This document shows, one piece after another, positions 34,864 through 46,800 of a DNA stretch of 64,000 bases. Source of the DNA: Knoxdaviesia capensis (lineage: Eukaryota; Ascomycota; Sordariomycetes; Microascales; Gondwanamycetaceae); NCBI GenBank assembly GCA_001510575.1, contig LNGK01000005.1, positions 786,466 through 850,465 on the forward strand, read 5' to 3'. Every line of letters begins with the position of its first letter. The stretch's first letter is position 1. A program made the position numbers and the translations under genes. The notes beneath the pieces are model-generated. The model made no database searches and was not told the DNA's origin. It saw only the letters and a list, made by a program, of their open reading frames with translations.

Positions 34864-36186
34864 ACGGCACTCTGGTCTCTTTTTGTCGCCGTTCTTGGAG
34901 ATCTGCAGGGCCGGCCCATTGAAGGCGTTTGTTCTCTTGACCTCCCCCGAGCTGCACAGCAAAGGGGAAACACCCAAACGATACCTACCGGCTCCTTGGA
35001 TCCAAGACCAAAAAGGCCTAGTGAAGATCGGAGAGGAACGGGCGAAATGTGACCGTCGCTCCCAATCTATCTTTTCTCAAAATCCCTAACCCGCACCCCC
35101 GTGAAACTCTCCACCGGCCATATTCGTTTTGGCTGGCGGTTTCCGGGGCCTCCCAACTGTCTTCTCTCTTCAACCCAGTTCTTACTGTTCCTCTCTCTGC
35201 TTGTGTGTTTCGCGGGAACACGGTGTTTTCCTCCGCCTCGGTCCAAGCCAACAACTCCCGCCGAGGGCGTCCCGAAGAAACACCCCCCCCCCTTTTCTCG
35301 AAAACGACCGGCAGAGAAGGACAACCTGGGTTCCGCGACAGTTTCCTTTCCCCTCCACACCCAAACACCTGCGTTCTTTTGCACCCCTCTTCCGTCCAAC
35401 CGGCACCCTTTCCCTTCCCGCATACTCACTCCACACGGCTTCATAGGTTGCGTGAGTGAGAATGAGTTTGGGGCTTCTGGTGGGCTACTGGACCCGTGGC
35501 GGCGCCCCCCCCCTTTTTTGTGATCGTCGTTCTTTTTGTCCCTATTTTGCTTTTTTTTTTCCTGTCCTTTTTGCTATCAGCTTCTCGTCGCACAGCGGCA
35601 CCGGGGTGGGAGAGACGTCCCGTTCGCCGCCTGTCGATTTGAAATAAGAGTTCATCCATCCCATCTGCTTGTGCCATTTTGTGCCGTGTGACTCTGTAGA
35701 CCGTGATATGTGCATGCCGTGAGAATCCACAGAATCCGCACCTCGGAGGGAGTGCTGCTGCATCCATTCACAGAGCAAAGGACGCCAGAAAATTTGACCG
35801 TACAACCCATGAGCATTGAGAAAATCTATATAACTACGAATGAAAAGAAGAAAAAATATGCGAGATAAACGCACTGTTGAACCGCCCAGCAGAACCCAAG
35901 AAAAGACAGACGAGGAGACCAAGATCACGTGGAACGACAGCGAAAGAAAAAGCAGAACAGGAACTGTGACGAAACGAAACCAAAGCACCGAAGAAGACGG
36001 AGAAGAGACTGAAAAGAAGGCCGTGATGTGCTAGATTGGGATCGGCCCATAGCCTACAGAGGGAAAGAAAGAAGAACCGGGAGAGAGTAAGAAAAAAAAG
36101 AGCGACAAAATAGCTTTTGAAGAACTACTGTACACTGTGCATCGCAAGCATTGCATGCAAGAATAACTCGTTTGCGCGCGCGGGAT
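34864..36186. other. Convergent spacer between eIF1A and Las17
   Basis: 1.3 kb holding both 3' ends. It contains a CCCTAACCC motif at 35084-35092, a C-run near 35282-35291 and a T-rich stretch near 35550. Small open frames here lack codon bias and family signatures. Confidence 0.6.
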
Positions 36187-38375
36187 TTACCAATCATCTT
36201 TATCGTCCTCGTCGTCTATAGCACAGCAGAATCCAAGAAGTTAGTAACCGCACACCCACGAAACCGGGACAAAAGAAATAAAACTTACCACTCCTGCTGA
36301 CTTTGCTCTTCCGCGTCGCCAGCGCCGCCGCCAACGCGTCTGCCATCGTCGCCTGCCCACCAGCAGCAGCGCCGACACCCGATGGCGGCAGCCCACTGCC
36401 ATGCGGACCCGTATCGCCGCCGCTAGATCCAACCTGCGCCTCGCTGCGGTCGCGGATCTGCCTGCGGTCCACCTTCTTGAGCGCGCGGATGCCGCCGGCC
36501 TTCTGGATGCCGTCCAGCATGGCCGAGCGGCCCTCGCCGCCTGCAGCGCCGGCGGGTAAACCTGCGGGCACACCCGACGAATAGCCTGAGTCGCGGTTGG
36601 GCATGGGCGGCGGGGGAGGCGGAGGGGGAGGGGGCGGAGGAGGTCCGCCAAAACTGGGGGGAGGGCCGGGTGGCGGCGGCGGTGGGGGTGCTCCGGCCAC
36701 GTGGCCAGGCATAGGCGGAGGAGGAGGCGGCGGCGGCGGTGCCGGCGATCCGTGTGAAGAGAGAGGCGGAGGAAGAGGCGGCGCCGCAGAGGTCGGCATA
36801 TGCGGGATCGGAGGCGGTGGCGCGTACGGTACCGATACAGGCTGGCTGGGAGGAGGAGGAACCGGGCGCGGCGGAGGCGGTGGTGCCGCGGCAGCCGCGG
36901 CTTTTACCGGTAGCGGTGGCAGCGCCGGAACTGCCCGTGGCGGGGGTGCCGGCGGTTGCTGAGGAACACGGCTGGGCGGCGGCGGGGGCGGACCGGACGA
37001 CTCGGGTACCTTCGGGGGTCGCGGAGGCGGCGGGGGCCCCGGGTTGGCCAGCGGGGCAGAGTGGGTATTGCGCGGCGGCGGGGCCACAGTCTCACGGGCG
37101 AACTTTCCGGCGTCGGCGTATCGCGGAGGGGCGTTAAATCTCGGGCGGGACGGGGACGGCTCGGAGGGTGGCGGCGGGGCTGGAGGCGCGGGAGTCGCTT
37201 CAGCCTTGCCCGGTCGGCGGGACGGCGGGGGAGCAGGCGGAAGACCGCGGACAGGACCGACGGCAGGGGCCGACGCTGGAGGGGGTGGCGGGGGAGGGAT
37301 GCGCGCGGTCGAGGACGAGTGTTCGCGAGGGGCGGGCGGCGGAGGCGGCGGGGCGCGCCCGGACGAGGAGTGGGAAAGCTGAACGGATTCTTGCGATGAT
37401 GTCGGGGCCACGTGGTGGTGCGAGGAGGGCTTTGCTTGGTTCTCCTTCAGGTACTCGATGATGAACTCCTGGTTATCCTTGATAAACTCATCCGACAGGC
37501 CCTGCTTGCGCAGGCTGTCGCCGAACGACTCGCGCCAGTGGGGGTCATATGACTCCAGCAACGAGAATTGCGACGTGGTGGGACTGAAGCCGTTGAGACC
37601 ACCGGACGACTGGCGGATGTGGGTGTTGCTGATTTGCGGCGACAGCGTGCCCTTCGGCGAATCGGGCGGGGTCGACGCCGACGACGAGTGGCGGCCGCCA
37701 AAGATACCGCCGAGCAGGCCGCCATGCTTGTGCTTTTCGTGGTGGTGGGCGCTGGTGCCGCCGAAGGGGGTCTTTTTGGTTTCTCGGCTGGCATTGCTTT
37801 CACGATCGTTCATCTTCTTCAGGAAGATCTTGGCTTCTTTCTCGTCGGCGAACGAAAGACCCGCCATGCACTCCTCCATCTCAAAGGTGTGGAAGAAGGT
37901 CCGGTCTTGGTTGTAGGTCCAGGTTTCGAAAATCTCTTGGTCCCAGATAACACCGCGATTGGAAGGCTAAAATAAGTGAGACAAGGAAGAAAAAGGGGAG
38001 AGCGAGACAAGCCACGTTAGCCAACAGCAGGACATACGAAACGAGACAAAATGGGGGGGGATGGAAGCTGCTAAATGCGTGGGAAAATAAACTCTAGGGG
38101 CACATGACAATACTTGAAGAACATGCTGAAGGGCGGGAGGTGGAGGAGAGGAAGCTTACCGAGATATCAACCATCTTCAACCAGAACGTATGGCCAACGG
38201 TATCATTGCAGAGCACCACAGCTCCCTGGATGCCAGTGTACGTCCATTGCGTACGACTGGGGAAGGCGACATAGAGCCGGGCAACAGCCACAGCCTGGAT
38301 CCTGTTTGACTGCTTGGGGACGACACGGCGAACGGTTTCTTGGTCCGCCGCAGTGAGGATGGAATATGGTGCCAT
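36187..38375 (-). CDS. las17: Las17/WASP actin nucleation-promoting factor
   Basis: Three exons on the minus strand, 38375-38160, 37966-36289 and 36215-36187, encode about 640 residues. Residues 1 to about 130 form the WH1 (EVH1) domain, with TVRRVVPKQSNRIQAVAVARLY and WTYTGIQGAVVLCND, then IFETWTYNQDRTFFHTF; it binds verprolin/WIP. A fungal-specific segment around YDPHWRESFGDSLRKQGLS follows. Residues 240-510 are proline-rich SH3/profilin ligands. A WH2 actin-binding motif (AMLDGIQKAGGIRALKKV, near 554) and a central segment (ADALAAALATRKSKVSRSG) precede the acidic tail DDEDDKDDW, whose terminal Trp engages Arp2/3; that tail lies on the 29-base last exon. There is no CRIB domain, as in yeast Las17. 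It drives branched actin at endocytic patches. An in-frame ATG 11 codons upstream (38408) exists, but homologues begin near MxxS(I)L, so 38375 is preferred. Confidence 0.95.
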
Positions 38376-39577
38376 GGTGGCAGGGAACTCGGAGAGCGGG
38401 GGAACCACGGACGGGAGATCGGCAGCGCTATTTCGAGGAGCCGGCGCCGAGTGGGAAGACTAGAGCAGAGGTACCGAAGGAATAGGAGACGGCGGTCGTG
38501 GATATATTCGAAATCGGGATCGAGAGTTCCGAGACAAGCCGATATCGCGGTGGCGCAGGCGAAGCTGAGAGCCGGCTTTAACACTGGGCGGGAGAGGGTG
38601 TGGTATACGAGAGGAGGAACGAGCACGCCGGGGAGAAAGAGAGAGAGTGTGTGTACGTGAGTGACGGGGTCAGGGACGAAGATGGCGATGCAATGGAAAG
38701 CAGAGAGAGTCCGGACGGGATCGTGCAGCGGGATGTATTGACAGCGGAGAGAACGAGGCAGAGGACAAAGAAAAAGGAGGCCACCCGCGCGAAATCAAGC
38801 GAGCGAGGCAGCAGAATTGGCTTTGGGGTAGGACTTTTCTCCTGCACCCGATCAGCGACGATAAGAAAGACGTTCACTTATCACTGTCGAAAAATGCAAA
38901 AGACTAGATAGACGAGGCACGAAAGATTCAACTCGGCACGCAAAACAAAAGAAGGGTGCGAGTTCCTGACCGAGAGAAAGGGAAAAATAGGACAGGAAGA
39001 AGGAAAAGGGAATAAACCTGGATGTTGAGTTTACCGCCGCCGAACCGAAAATAGACAAACAACGTCACCAGTTGATTTTTCTTGGAATGCGTGAAGGTGC
39101 ATCGATACTTTTGGCGGTCTTGACTGTGTACTGTATTTTAACGAGAGGGGTCCGATCGTCAGCCACGATTTCATTTTTGGGCGTGGCTGGAGAGGGGCAC
39201 ATGTCCAGCCACAGTCCAGTATCAGCTATTGTCAAGCTCTTCAGGGCACTTCAGTCCCTATGCCCACTATCGACTTCGATCGACCGATCAAGCTACTGCC
39301 AAGTTCCATGGTTCACAGTTGTGGTATCACAAGCCACAGTTTCAATGCAGAAACGTTCGTTGCCTCCAGGTTACAGGATTTCCCTTTTTACGTATATTTG
39401 TTTGTGAGTTTGAGGTTTGAGGATGCGTGTCACTGCGGACAACCCGCTAAAGATACAAAAAAGGTGAGTGAGGGTGTCTGGGACATGTCCCAGCATATCG
39501 TTAGACAGTCTGCCCTCATCCTCCTCCAGAAAGGATGTCCCCCATACCCATATCAACAACAGAAAACCACGAGTCGT
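38376..39577. other. Spacer upstream of Las17
   Basis: 1.2 kb that should hold the Las17 promoter and leader and the 3' end of the 71-residue gene. On the Las17 strand the region just upstream of the start is pyrimidine-rich. No further gene seen. Confidence 0.6.
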
Positions 39578-39883
39578 TTATTTCTTCTTGTTCAGCTCCT
39601 GGGCCCGCGCCAGCCGCTCTTCTTTGGTGCCCTCCTCAGGCACGTTGAACTCCTTAGGGACAGCCGGGCCCGGGTGTGCCTTAAACGGAGCCACCTTAGG
39701 GTCGGTCTGCTCCTGGACCGGCTGGATGGAGAACTCCTTCTCGGGCTGCAGTGAGAGAGTTGGTTTGTTAGCAAATGAAGAGGCCACACAGCTTGGGGGG
39801 GTGGTGTTCCGTCGTCTGGGCTAGAGCTTGCTTACCTGCGACTTGCCCTGCTGCTGCTGCTTGGTGTTCTTAGAGGCGTCCAT
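39578..39883 (-). CDS. Small conserved-looking protein, 71 residues
   Basis: Two exons on the minus strand, 39883-39836 and 39745-39578, join in phase to 71 residues. The 90-base intron has a GTAAGC donor and a CTGCAG acceptor. The protein is highly charged, with a Gln run (KQQQQGK) near the start, a central PGPAVPKEFNVPEEGTKEER and a Lys-rich end (ELNKKK). There is no signal peptide, membrane segment or known catalytic motif. I recall uncharacterised ascomycete small proteins ending in a similar EGTKEER...ELNK segment but can attach no function. Reality is supported by clean splice sites in frame, a TATA box 205 bases upstream and a telomere-like motif 63 bases upstream. It is head to head with the RID methyltransferase. 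Confidence 0.7.
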
Positions 39884-39945
39884 TGTGGAGATCGAGAGAG
39901 ATCGTGGGAGAGTGGGTAGTTGGAGGTGGGGTTGGGTGTTGGTTC

Positions 39946-39956
39946 TTAGGGTTAGG
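39946..39956 (-). promoter_or_regulatory. Telomere-like TTAGGGTTAGG in the promoter of the small gene
   Basis: Almost two perfect telomere hexamers (read as CCTAACCCTAA on the gene's strand) 63 bases upstream of the start codon of the 71-residue protein. It is interstitial, not a chromosome end, because genes continue on both sides. Confidence 0.5.
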
Positions 39957-40085
39957 CGTTGTAAACGGTGATGTAGTAGAGATGTCAGGAAAATTGATGT
40001 GGACTTGTGTGTGGCAGGTCGGGTAGTGTGTAATTGCATGAATGGAAGAGAAGAGAAAATACAATCCAACGAGGGGGGTTTTCCC

Positions 40086-40093
40086 CTTATATA
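40086..40093 (-). promoter_or_regulatory. TATA box of the small gene
   Basis: TATATAAG on the minus strand, about 205 bases upstream of the start codon of the 71-residue protein. Spacing is suitable for a core promoter. Confidence 0.4.
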
Positions 40094-41197
40094 TGAACAC
40101 CTGTAGCGTCAGTTTCTCTCTCTTTCTATTTCCTAGCCCGTCCATCGCTGCTGACGACTTCTCGACGAAATGGGGTACAGGTATGCTGATTATCGGCAGT
40201 GACGACACTCACATAAAAAAAGTGCAAGTAAGGATCCTGTCTCACTGCGGACTAGGCCTCGTAAGCTCTTTTTCTCCGCGTCAACCACACCTCTTTTTTT
40301 TGTCCTTCGCCGCTTTGGGATGGGGTCAGTATTACGGTCCCGTTCCCGGAATTTTCTGTGGCCGGGGAAGACCTTTTAGTGGAGGGGTGCACGAACTATG
40401 CCGCTTACCGTCGCTCTATAGTTCTTGCTGGTCACCATTGCAGTGTTCCAGCTGCTTCTCCATGGCTGTGCTGTGCCGCTGTTTGGAGTCATCGACACTG
40501 CAGATGTCAACGCAATCCAGTTGAATTTTCCCCTGGAACAGTCAGTTCTTTGCATGGAAAAACGGAGGCCTCTCTATGGTCCATCTGCCAACTCCATTGG
40601 AGCTTGTGCATGGACCCTAATTCGCATGAACAGCTTTAAACAAGCAGCAGGCGGCCCCTAAGAGAGCGCCTTCTAGGACTTGGCCTTAAACCTGGTGCCA
40701 GATGCCAGATGCCCGGCAGGGACAGATTAGATCTGACAAACCCTACGTGAAGACATACAACCCTAATTCCATTACTACTTCACCATCGCCCATCTCAAAG
40801 CTGGATGGTATTAGATTATATGAGAATTAGATAATTAACAAAGCTAATTTGCTCCTTGTGCAAACCATTCACCTGACTCGTCTTTGACTGGGCCGTCACA
40901 AAGCCATGACATGCATACCACGAGAAAACACTTCTCATGACTGTGATAGTGAGAGAACAAGTCAACTAGGCCACTCCCCGTATAGGTGAATCCTCTCTAT
41001 CATGGGACTGAAGTCTGCAACCTCAGCTAGACTTGCACCTTCTATGTGGACAACTTCTCTCATCGATTTGCTGTAGACATCACCTCTCCCCCGTGTCTCT
41101 CTCTCAGCCCCCTTCTCTGCCCGCCCTAGCCCTGCCATCTCAAGACTGATCACCCACACCCCAAGCGAAACAACATTCCCCCCTTCCCAACATCAAA

Positions 41198-43879
41198 ATG
41201 TCATACTACTCAACCACCAGCTCACACACCCTCTCCCCCGACCTGATCCTCATCGAGGACGACCGCCGCACCCCCGACAACGAGCCTAACCCGCTCGAGC
41301 TGCTCGACGGCTTCTACCACTTCCAGCACCACCCGGAGCTCATCCCGGTGGACACCGCCGACGACTACGACGAGGTCGACAACGACCTGGCCTTCCTGCC
41401 GCCAAGTGACCCCAACTTCATCATCGTCGACGATGACTGGGGCCTGGCTGAGGAGCTTGAGCTTGAGCGCCGCGAGATCATCGATCTGACGGGGCATCCT
41501 GATGAGGTGCTCGAGCTTGAGGACAATGAGGCAGAGGATGTGGTAGAACAGGGGTATGCGTATGTGGATGCCCGGCAGGACGTGTATGTGTACTCTCCAC
41601 AGGACGTGTACCATAGTGGTGGAGAACCGGCTGTATCGGGCGGCCACAGACACTCTGGGTATCCGGGCCAACAGCCCGTTTATCAGTCTCCGGGACTGTA
41701 TCAGTACCAGTATGGAAGCCACCAGGCCAGCCAACCACGGCCACAGTCACACCCACAGATCTCTTATCAGCATCACCAACACCACCCAATCCAACAGACA
41801 CAGCTTGTGCAGTCGCCCCGGAACATCGTCTTCAACCTACCAATTCGCGGAAGAATATCCGTCCCGGCCTGGGCAACAGCACCCTTCACCTCCCAACCCC
41901 AGCGCCAGCCAGCACCTCCGCCAACCCCGCGACCACTCCCTCCGCCGCCCCAGATTCCGGCATTCCTCCCGGGTCGCAACGCGCCCCTGAACGGCATCAC
42001 CGAGTACGAGCTGCCCGAACTCCATATCGGCGGCCACCACCTAGCCCCCGACACCGTGGTCAAGATCTCCGGGTTCTTCCCGATCAAGTACCTACGTATT
42101 GCGCTGATATTCGTGCGTGGAAACCGCACATTCCTGCGAGGCGTGGGGTACACCCCCGTGCAGGAGATGCACGGCCTGCTGCACTGGACCGATGAGATCC
42201 GCCACGAGGTGTGCGCCGTCTTCCACGTTGACCAGGACGACCCGCGGCCACACGACGTGCAGGCGGCGCTCGAAGTCCCAACAGACTGCGTGGTAGCCAT
42301 ACGGCAGCTACATACCTCAAACGCCTTGCACCCCGTGCATGCTATCGCAGCCGACTGTGGCCATCTGGTGTGCCGCTGGAAGTTCTTCCAGTACTTCCCC
42401 TCCGCCAAGGTGCGCGAGCAGTACATGGAGCAGAAGTCGCTGTACCGATGGCTGGAGGCTGCGTTGATTCGCAATAGCGCTGACGAGGCCGACCGTGGGT
42501 ACCGAGTGCCCAGCGACGTCGTTGTGACGGACTGGGCACTGAAACCGCGGGTTCTGGGCGGCGCTCATAATCCCCCATCAGCTCCCTTACAAGATCATCC
42601 GATACGATCACCACGCAGAAACCATTCAAATACCTCAATGCATTATCATATTCCATCTGGAAGCTCCTCAGGTGCCAGAGCCAAGGAAACGTCAAGGACA
42701 ACGAAGGGTCGACGGGTTCCGGGTCAGAAGTACACATACTTCGATGCATTCTGCGGGGCTGGCGGAGCGTCCCGGGGAGCAGTGAGAGCAGGTCTCTACC
42801 CGCGGTTTGCGGTAGACGCATGGGAGAAGGCGTGCGAGAGCTACAGCTCCAACTTCCCCGAGACCGAGCTGTATAGAATGAGGATGGACGAATGGGTGAG
42901 CCTCAACACGCAGGACTTCACCTGCGACGTGCTGCACCTGTCTCCACCGTGCCAGGTGTTTTCGCCCGCCCACACGGTATCCAACGAAACCAAGGACGAA
43001 GCCAACTTCGCAGCGCTGTTCGCGTGCGAGGCGGTGATCAAGAAAGTGCGCCCCCGCATCTTCACGCTCGAGCAGACCTTCGGCCTGCTGCACGACCACT
43101 GGCGGCTGGCCTTCAACCACCTGATTCTCAACTTTACTAGATGCGGATACGGCGTGAGGTGGAAATACACCTACCTGCCGAACTGGGGCTTGCCAGCGAT
43201 CCGCAAGCGGCTGATCATCATCGGCGCGGCGCCGGGCGAGACGCTGCCGACGTTCCCGCCGCCGACACACGCCGATGGTGGCGCGGCCGGGCTGCGGCCG
43301 TACGTCACCGTGTTCCAGGCGCTCAGCAAAATCAACCCGCTGCGCGACGACCACATGCACAAGCCCGACCAGATGAAGCGCAAGATCTACCCGCCGTGGA
43401 ACCCGCACGCCATCCTCAACCGCTGCGTCACCACCAGCGGCGGCCAAAACTACCACTTCAGCGGCGCGCGCAACTTCACCCACCGCGAGTACGCCATGCT
43501 GCAGGGCTTCCCCAACTACCACAACATCGTCGGGCCGTGCAGCATCAAGCAGATCGGCAATGCCTTCCCGCCGTGTGCCGCCGAGGTGCTGTTCCGCCAC
43601 ATTGAGAAGCACTTGCTGCGCACCGACGGGTTTGAGGTGGATGACACTGCGAATGGCGTGGTACGGCGAGACCTGGGGAGCACCGAAGTACTGGTGCTGG
43701 ATGATGACGAGGATGGTGGTGGCGGCCGGTCCGGAGATTGCGAGATCATGGATCTGACCGATGACCCGCCGGGTGGGGCATTTGAGACGATTCAAGTTAT
43801 CGACGATGACTCAGATTATGACGGATACGAAGTTATCCAAGGAAGAAGTTCAACGGTGTTCGGCGGGATGATTTTGTAA
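41198..43879 (+). CDS. rid: RID-type DNA cytosine-5 methyltransferase
   Basis: One uninterrupted frame of 893 residues with a TCAAAATG start context. The first 270 residues are acidic then Gln/Pro-rich. Residues 275-440 hold a BAH-like segment (VVKISGFFPIKYLRIALIFV). The catalytic domain follows: motif I FDAFCGAGGASRGAVRAG (about 515), motif IV SPPCQVFSPAHT (about 581, nucleophile Cys in PCQ), motif VI with LEQTFGLL instead of the usual ENV (about 626), motif VIII GLPAIRKRLIIIGA, and motif X IKQIGNAFPPCAAEVL (about 784). EQT in motif VI and a short target-recognition region mark the RID/Masc1 family, required for repeat-induced point mutation in Neurospora and methylation induced premeiotically in Ascobolus. 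All motifs look intact, so the enzyme is probably functional. An acidic tail with DDDEDGGGG and DDDSDYDGYEV closes the protein. Confidence 0.93.
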   Translation: MSYYSTTSSHTLSPDLILIEDDRRTPDNEPNPLELLDGFYHFQHHPELIPVDTADDYDEVDNDLAFLPPSDPNFIIVDDDWGLAEELELERREIIDLTGHPDEVLELEDNEAEDVVEQGYAYVDARQDVYVYSPQDVYHSGGEPAVSGGHRHSGYPGQQPVYQSPGLYQYQYGSHQASQPRPQSHPQISYQHHQHHPIQQTQLVQSPRNIVFNLPIRGRISVPAWATAPFTSQPQRQPAPPPTPRPLPPPPQIPAFLPGRNAPLNGITEYELPELHIGGHHLAPDTVVKISGFFPIKYLRIALIFVRGNRTFLRGVGYTPVQEMHGLLHWTDEIRHEVCAVFHVDQDDPRPHDVQAALEVPTDCVVAIRQLHTSNALHPVHAIAADCGHLVCRWKFFQYFPSAKVREQYMEQKSLYRWLEAALIRNSADEADRGYRVPSDVVVTDWALKPRVLGGAHNPPSAPLQDHPIRSPRRNHSNTSMHYHIPSGSSSGARAKETSRTTKGRRVPGQKYTYFDAFCGAGGASRGAVRAGLYPRFAVDAWEKACESYSSNFPETELYRMRMDEWVSLNTQDFTCDVLHLSPPCQVFSPAHTVSNETKDEANFAALFACEAVIKKVRPRIFTLEQTFGLLHDHWRLAFNHLILNFTRCGYGVRWKYTYLPNWGLPAIRKRLIIIGAAPGETLPTFPPPTHADGGAAGLRPYVTVFQALSKINPLRDDHMHKPDQMKRKIYPPWNPHAILNRCVTTSGGQNYHFSGARNFTHREYAMLQGFPNYHNIVGPCSIKQIGNAFPPCAAEVLFRHIEKHLLRTDGFEVDDTANGVVRRDLGSTEVLVLDDDEDGGGGRSGDCEIMDLTDDPPGGAFETIQVIDDDSDYDGYEVIQGRSSTVFGGMIL

Positions 43880-46800
43880 GGTGGACGGACTCTCTATTAT
43901 GAGTTTTTATGTCTTTTGTCAGGGGGGGGGGCCAGCGACGATATTGTTTCAGTGTGTTCTTCGACTGGCAGTTGCCATTCTTTGTGTGTATCGCTTATTT
44001 CTGGTCGGGCTCAAAGAATGAATACACTTCGATTAGATAGGAAGTCGCAACTGACTGAGTTGAAGCCATTCTGCTCCTGCCGTTTCAACTTTAACAGAGT
44101 GCCGGCTGTTTTGTCCCCTAAATGTGGCGGCGCCTTTGTGTCACTCTCGCACGGAAACGCCTTCCGGAAGTCCTGAGACACTTTCGGCGTTTGCTGTGAT
44201 CTCTGGTCGTTTGTGTCTGCTTATCTTCTTTACCTTCTTCTTCTTCCTCATTACCGTTCGTTTCGAAAGCTACGTACCCTCTTTCTTGCATTCTCTCCCA
44301 GATCCACGCCATCCGAGAATAGGAAGCAAAGCCGACGAAAGACACAGTAACGCTCATACTGTATATCAGCGGGATGCATAGAGGGGGACGCAAATGAATA
44401 TCACACCCGGAATATAGGGCAGAAAGTCAGGCTCTGTCCACTCAAGATGGCGATAACCAGATGCCCAGACTGGGTGGATATCTTGGCCAGAGCCTGGGTC
44501 TCCAATTATGGTGTTCGTTGTTTCTTTTCTTCCAGAAGCCGACGACGCAGAGCCAGTCAGACAGTCAAATGCGTGCAACGGTTCATATGCGTTCTCCATA
44601 AGGAGTGTCCGGCCACAGTGTTGCCCTCCCCTCTCCCGGTCTTTCGCCAAAAGACTGCAGATACAAGCAGAGTCACGCATTCTCCGGTTGGACAGCGAAG
44701 GAGGCAGAAAAGAGAGGTCTGACAGAGAGATGGAAGGAAGAAAAAAGGAAGACGCGAAGAGAAGAAAAGACTGGGACCTCCGCAAGAAGTAGGCGAGACA
44801 GGAATCTCTTTCCAGCAAATCCCCACTGGGCGCCGGTGCATGGGCATGGGTTGACAACGCACACTGCCAGCCAAACTCATTCGGGCTTCGCCTACCAAAG
44901 GCTAAAGCATGCACTCACTGCTCTGGACGTGACTCTGGCTGGCAGATCTCTCAGTCGGTGTGTGTGCTTGTGGCTGCAGATTTGCCCATGCTTACTTCCC
45001 CGAAATCGAGCCGGACGATATCTTGGCCGATTTGGTCGATATAAGCAAATCCAGCAAATCCAGCACATCCATCACATACACCCACCCACCCACCCACTCG
45101 ATAACCGCCGTCCGTTCAGCAACTGGTGATTGTGATATCGGCACACTCTGCTCTCAGTGGGTGAAATGGGCGGTGGCAACAGTGGAGATCAGCAGTGAAC
45201 GGCGTCATCATCTGTTCAGGGTTCTCAGTGGTTTTGCAGGGCCCAGCAATCCAGCCTCACCACAAGCCAGCCCCACGAATAGATTGCATCGTTGTACTGA
45301 ATCTTATCAGCTGATGGAGACTTTCCGTGGACTTGTTATCCACTGTTGCGTAGCCCCCGAAAATAAAATAAAAAAGAAAAGCGGCAAAAGGAAGAAGCGG
45401 ATGAAGAAGGTTATCAACTGGAGCAGGAAGAAAGAGGAGTCTTGTCGTCTCTTAGGTTGATAGCCGATAGCGAGGTCGTTCCCAAGACGAGACCAGCCTG
45501 GTATGAACCCTGCAGGACAGTACGATACTGACCTGGACGTATAAAGTTGGAACACATAGGAGAGCCTTCATCCGGTCCGATAAAGGAAACTGAAGTGAAC
45601 TGCACCATACCAGCATGTGCTGTTCAGTGTGTTCACGAAGGATCCAGTGGAGAACCACGCAGCAAAAGAGGAATTGGCTAGATTTACATGCATGCACAGA
45701 AAAAAAAAGAGGGACGGACGGACAGCGAAGATCCACAGAAGAACAGGCAAACCACGAGCGCAAAACGCGGGGCTCCGAAGACACATACGATGGCCCCCCC
45801 ATTTCACCATAGACCACGCAACCACCACGACGCAAAACACGCACACGATCACCATGTGGCAATTGAAGATACGGTATTTGCTTCAAGATGCATCTATCAG
45901 GATGCATACGACTATGTGTATGTACTGTACCCAACGGGTACCACTGTGATTAGCTGGAAGTGCACCGACTTATGCAGGCGGCCAGATAACCGCACAAGTC
46001 TCTTCCCTCGCGCATCACGGGATGGGAGAGTCCAAGAGGGTTGCGCCTTCGATTGAGGCCTATGTTACTTCACTTTATGGATTCCTTCAGGTCAGGCTGC
46101 GATACATGCAAACCCTCGTTTGGCCAATATGGCTCTTGCCCTCTTTCTGCCTTTTTTTTTTCTCTTTTTTCTCGCACTAAGGCCCTATCGAGGCAGCCCA
46201 CTTGGCTTCCTCCCACGGAACGAGAAAGCTTGGGTCACAACAACGAACGAGAAAACTCTCTCTCACGGCCGGGCATGACTTCCGATATTGCTCTAGCGTG
46301 CAAATCACCACAAACCCGCACAGTCGGCACACCACACGAGGTTTCAGGGGAGAAAGACGTGCGTTTGCTCGCTGGCTCGTTCCTTCTCGATGGTTTGCTT
46401 TGCCTGTCTCGTTGCATTTACCGACAGTAGGAGGGAGGAGTCCACGTTATGTGTTTCTGTCCCAGTCGCTGTAGAAAGGCCGTATTGGGCATCCAGCCAG
46501 GCAGGTGCGCCTTGTTGCATATTTTCTCAGACCTGCATATCAGCAGTAGTAGAACACCCATAAAATAAGACAGCAACCACGACGGGCACTAAAGCAGAAT
46601 TAGAGATAGTCTACCCACATGACAGAATCAGGAAAGACCACCCTGAGCAACAAAGACCGCATGGCGTTGCCACGCGCTCTCTGCCAGGGCCGGCGGTGGT
46701 TCCTGCCTCATCAGCCGCTTCACACAAACACACACACACTTTCTCTTGGTGTTAGAGTGTAGGTTCCTGCGCAGCAAGAGAACAGCAGCGCTTCCATGTT

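Larger units (their letters stand above)
39884..41197. other. Divergent spacer between the small gene and RID
   Basis: 1.3 kb. The minus-strand TATA and telomere-like motif serve the small gene. An AACCCTAA motif lies at 40759-40766. The last 110 bases before the RID start are pyrimidine-rich, a common form of fungal leader. No coding gene seen. Confidence 0.6.

Noticed and set aside
39946..39956. Chromosome end or interstitial telomere array
   Set aside because: Fewer than two repeat units, with genes continuing on both sides; treated as a promoter motif.
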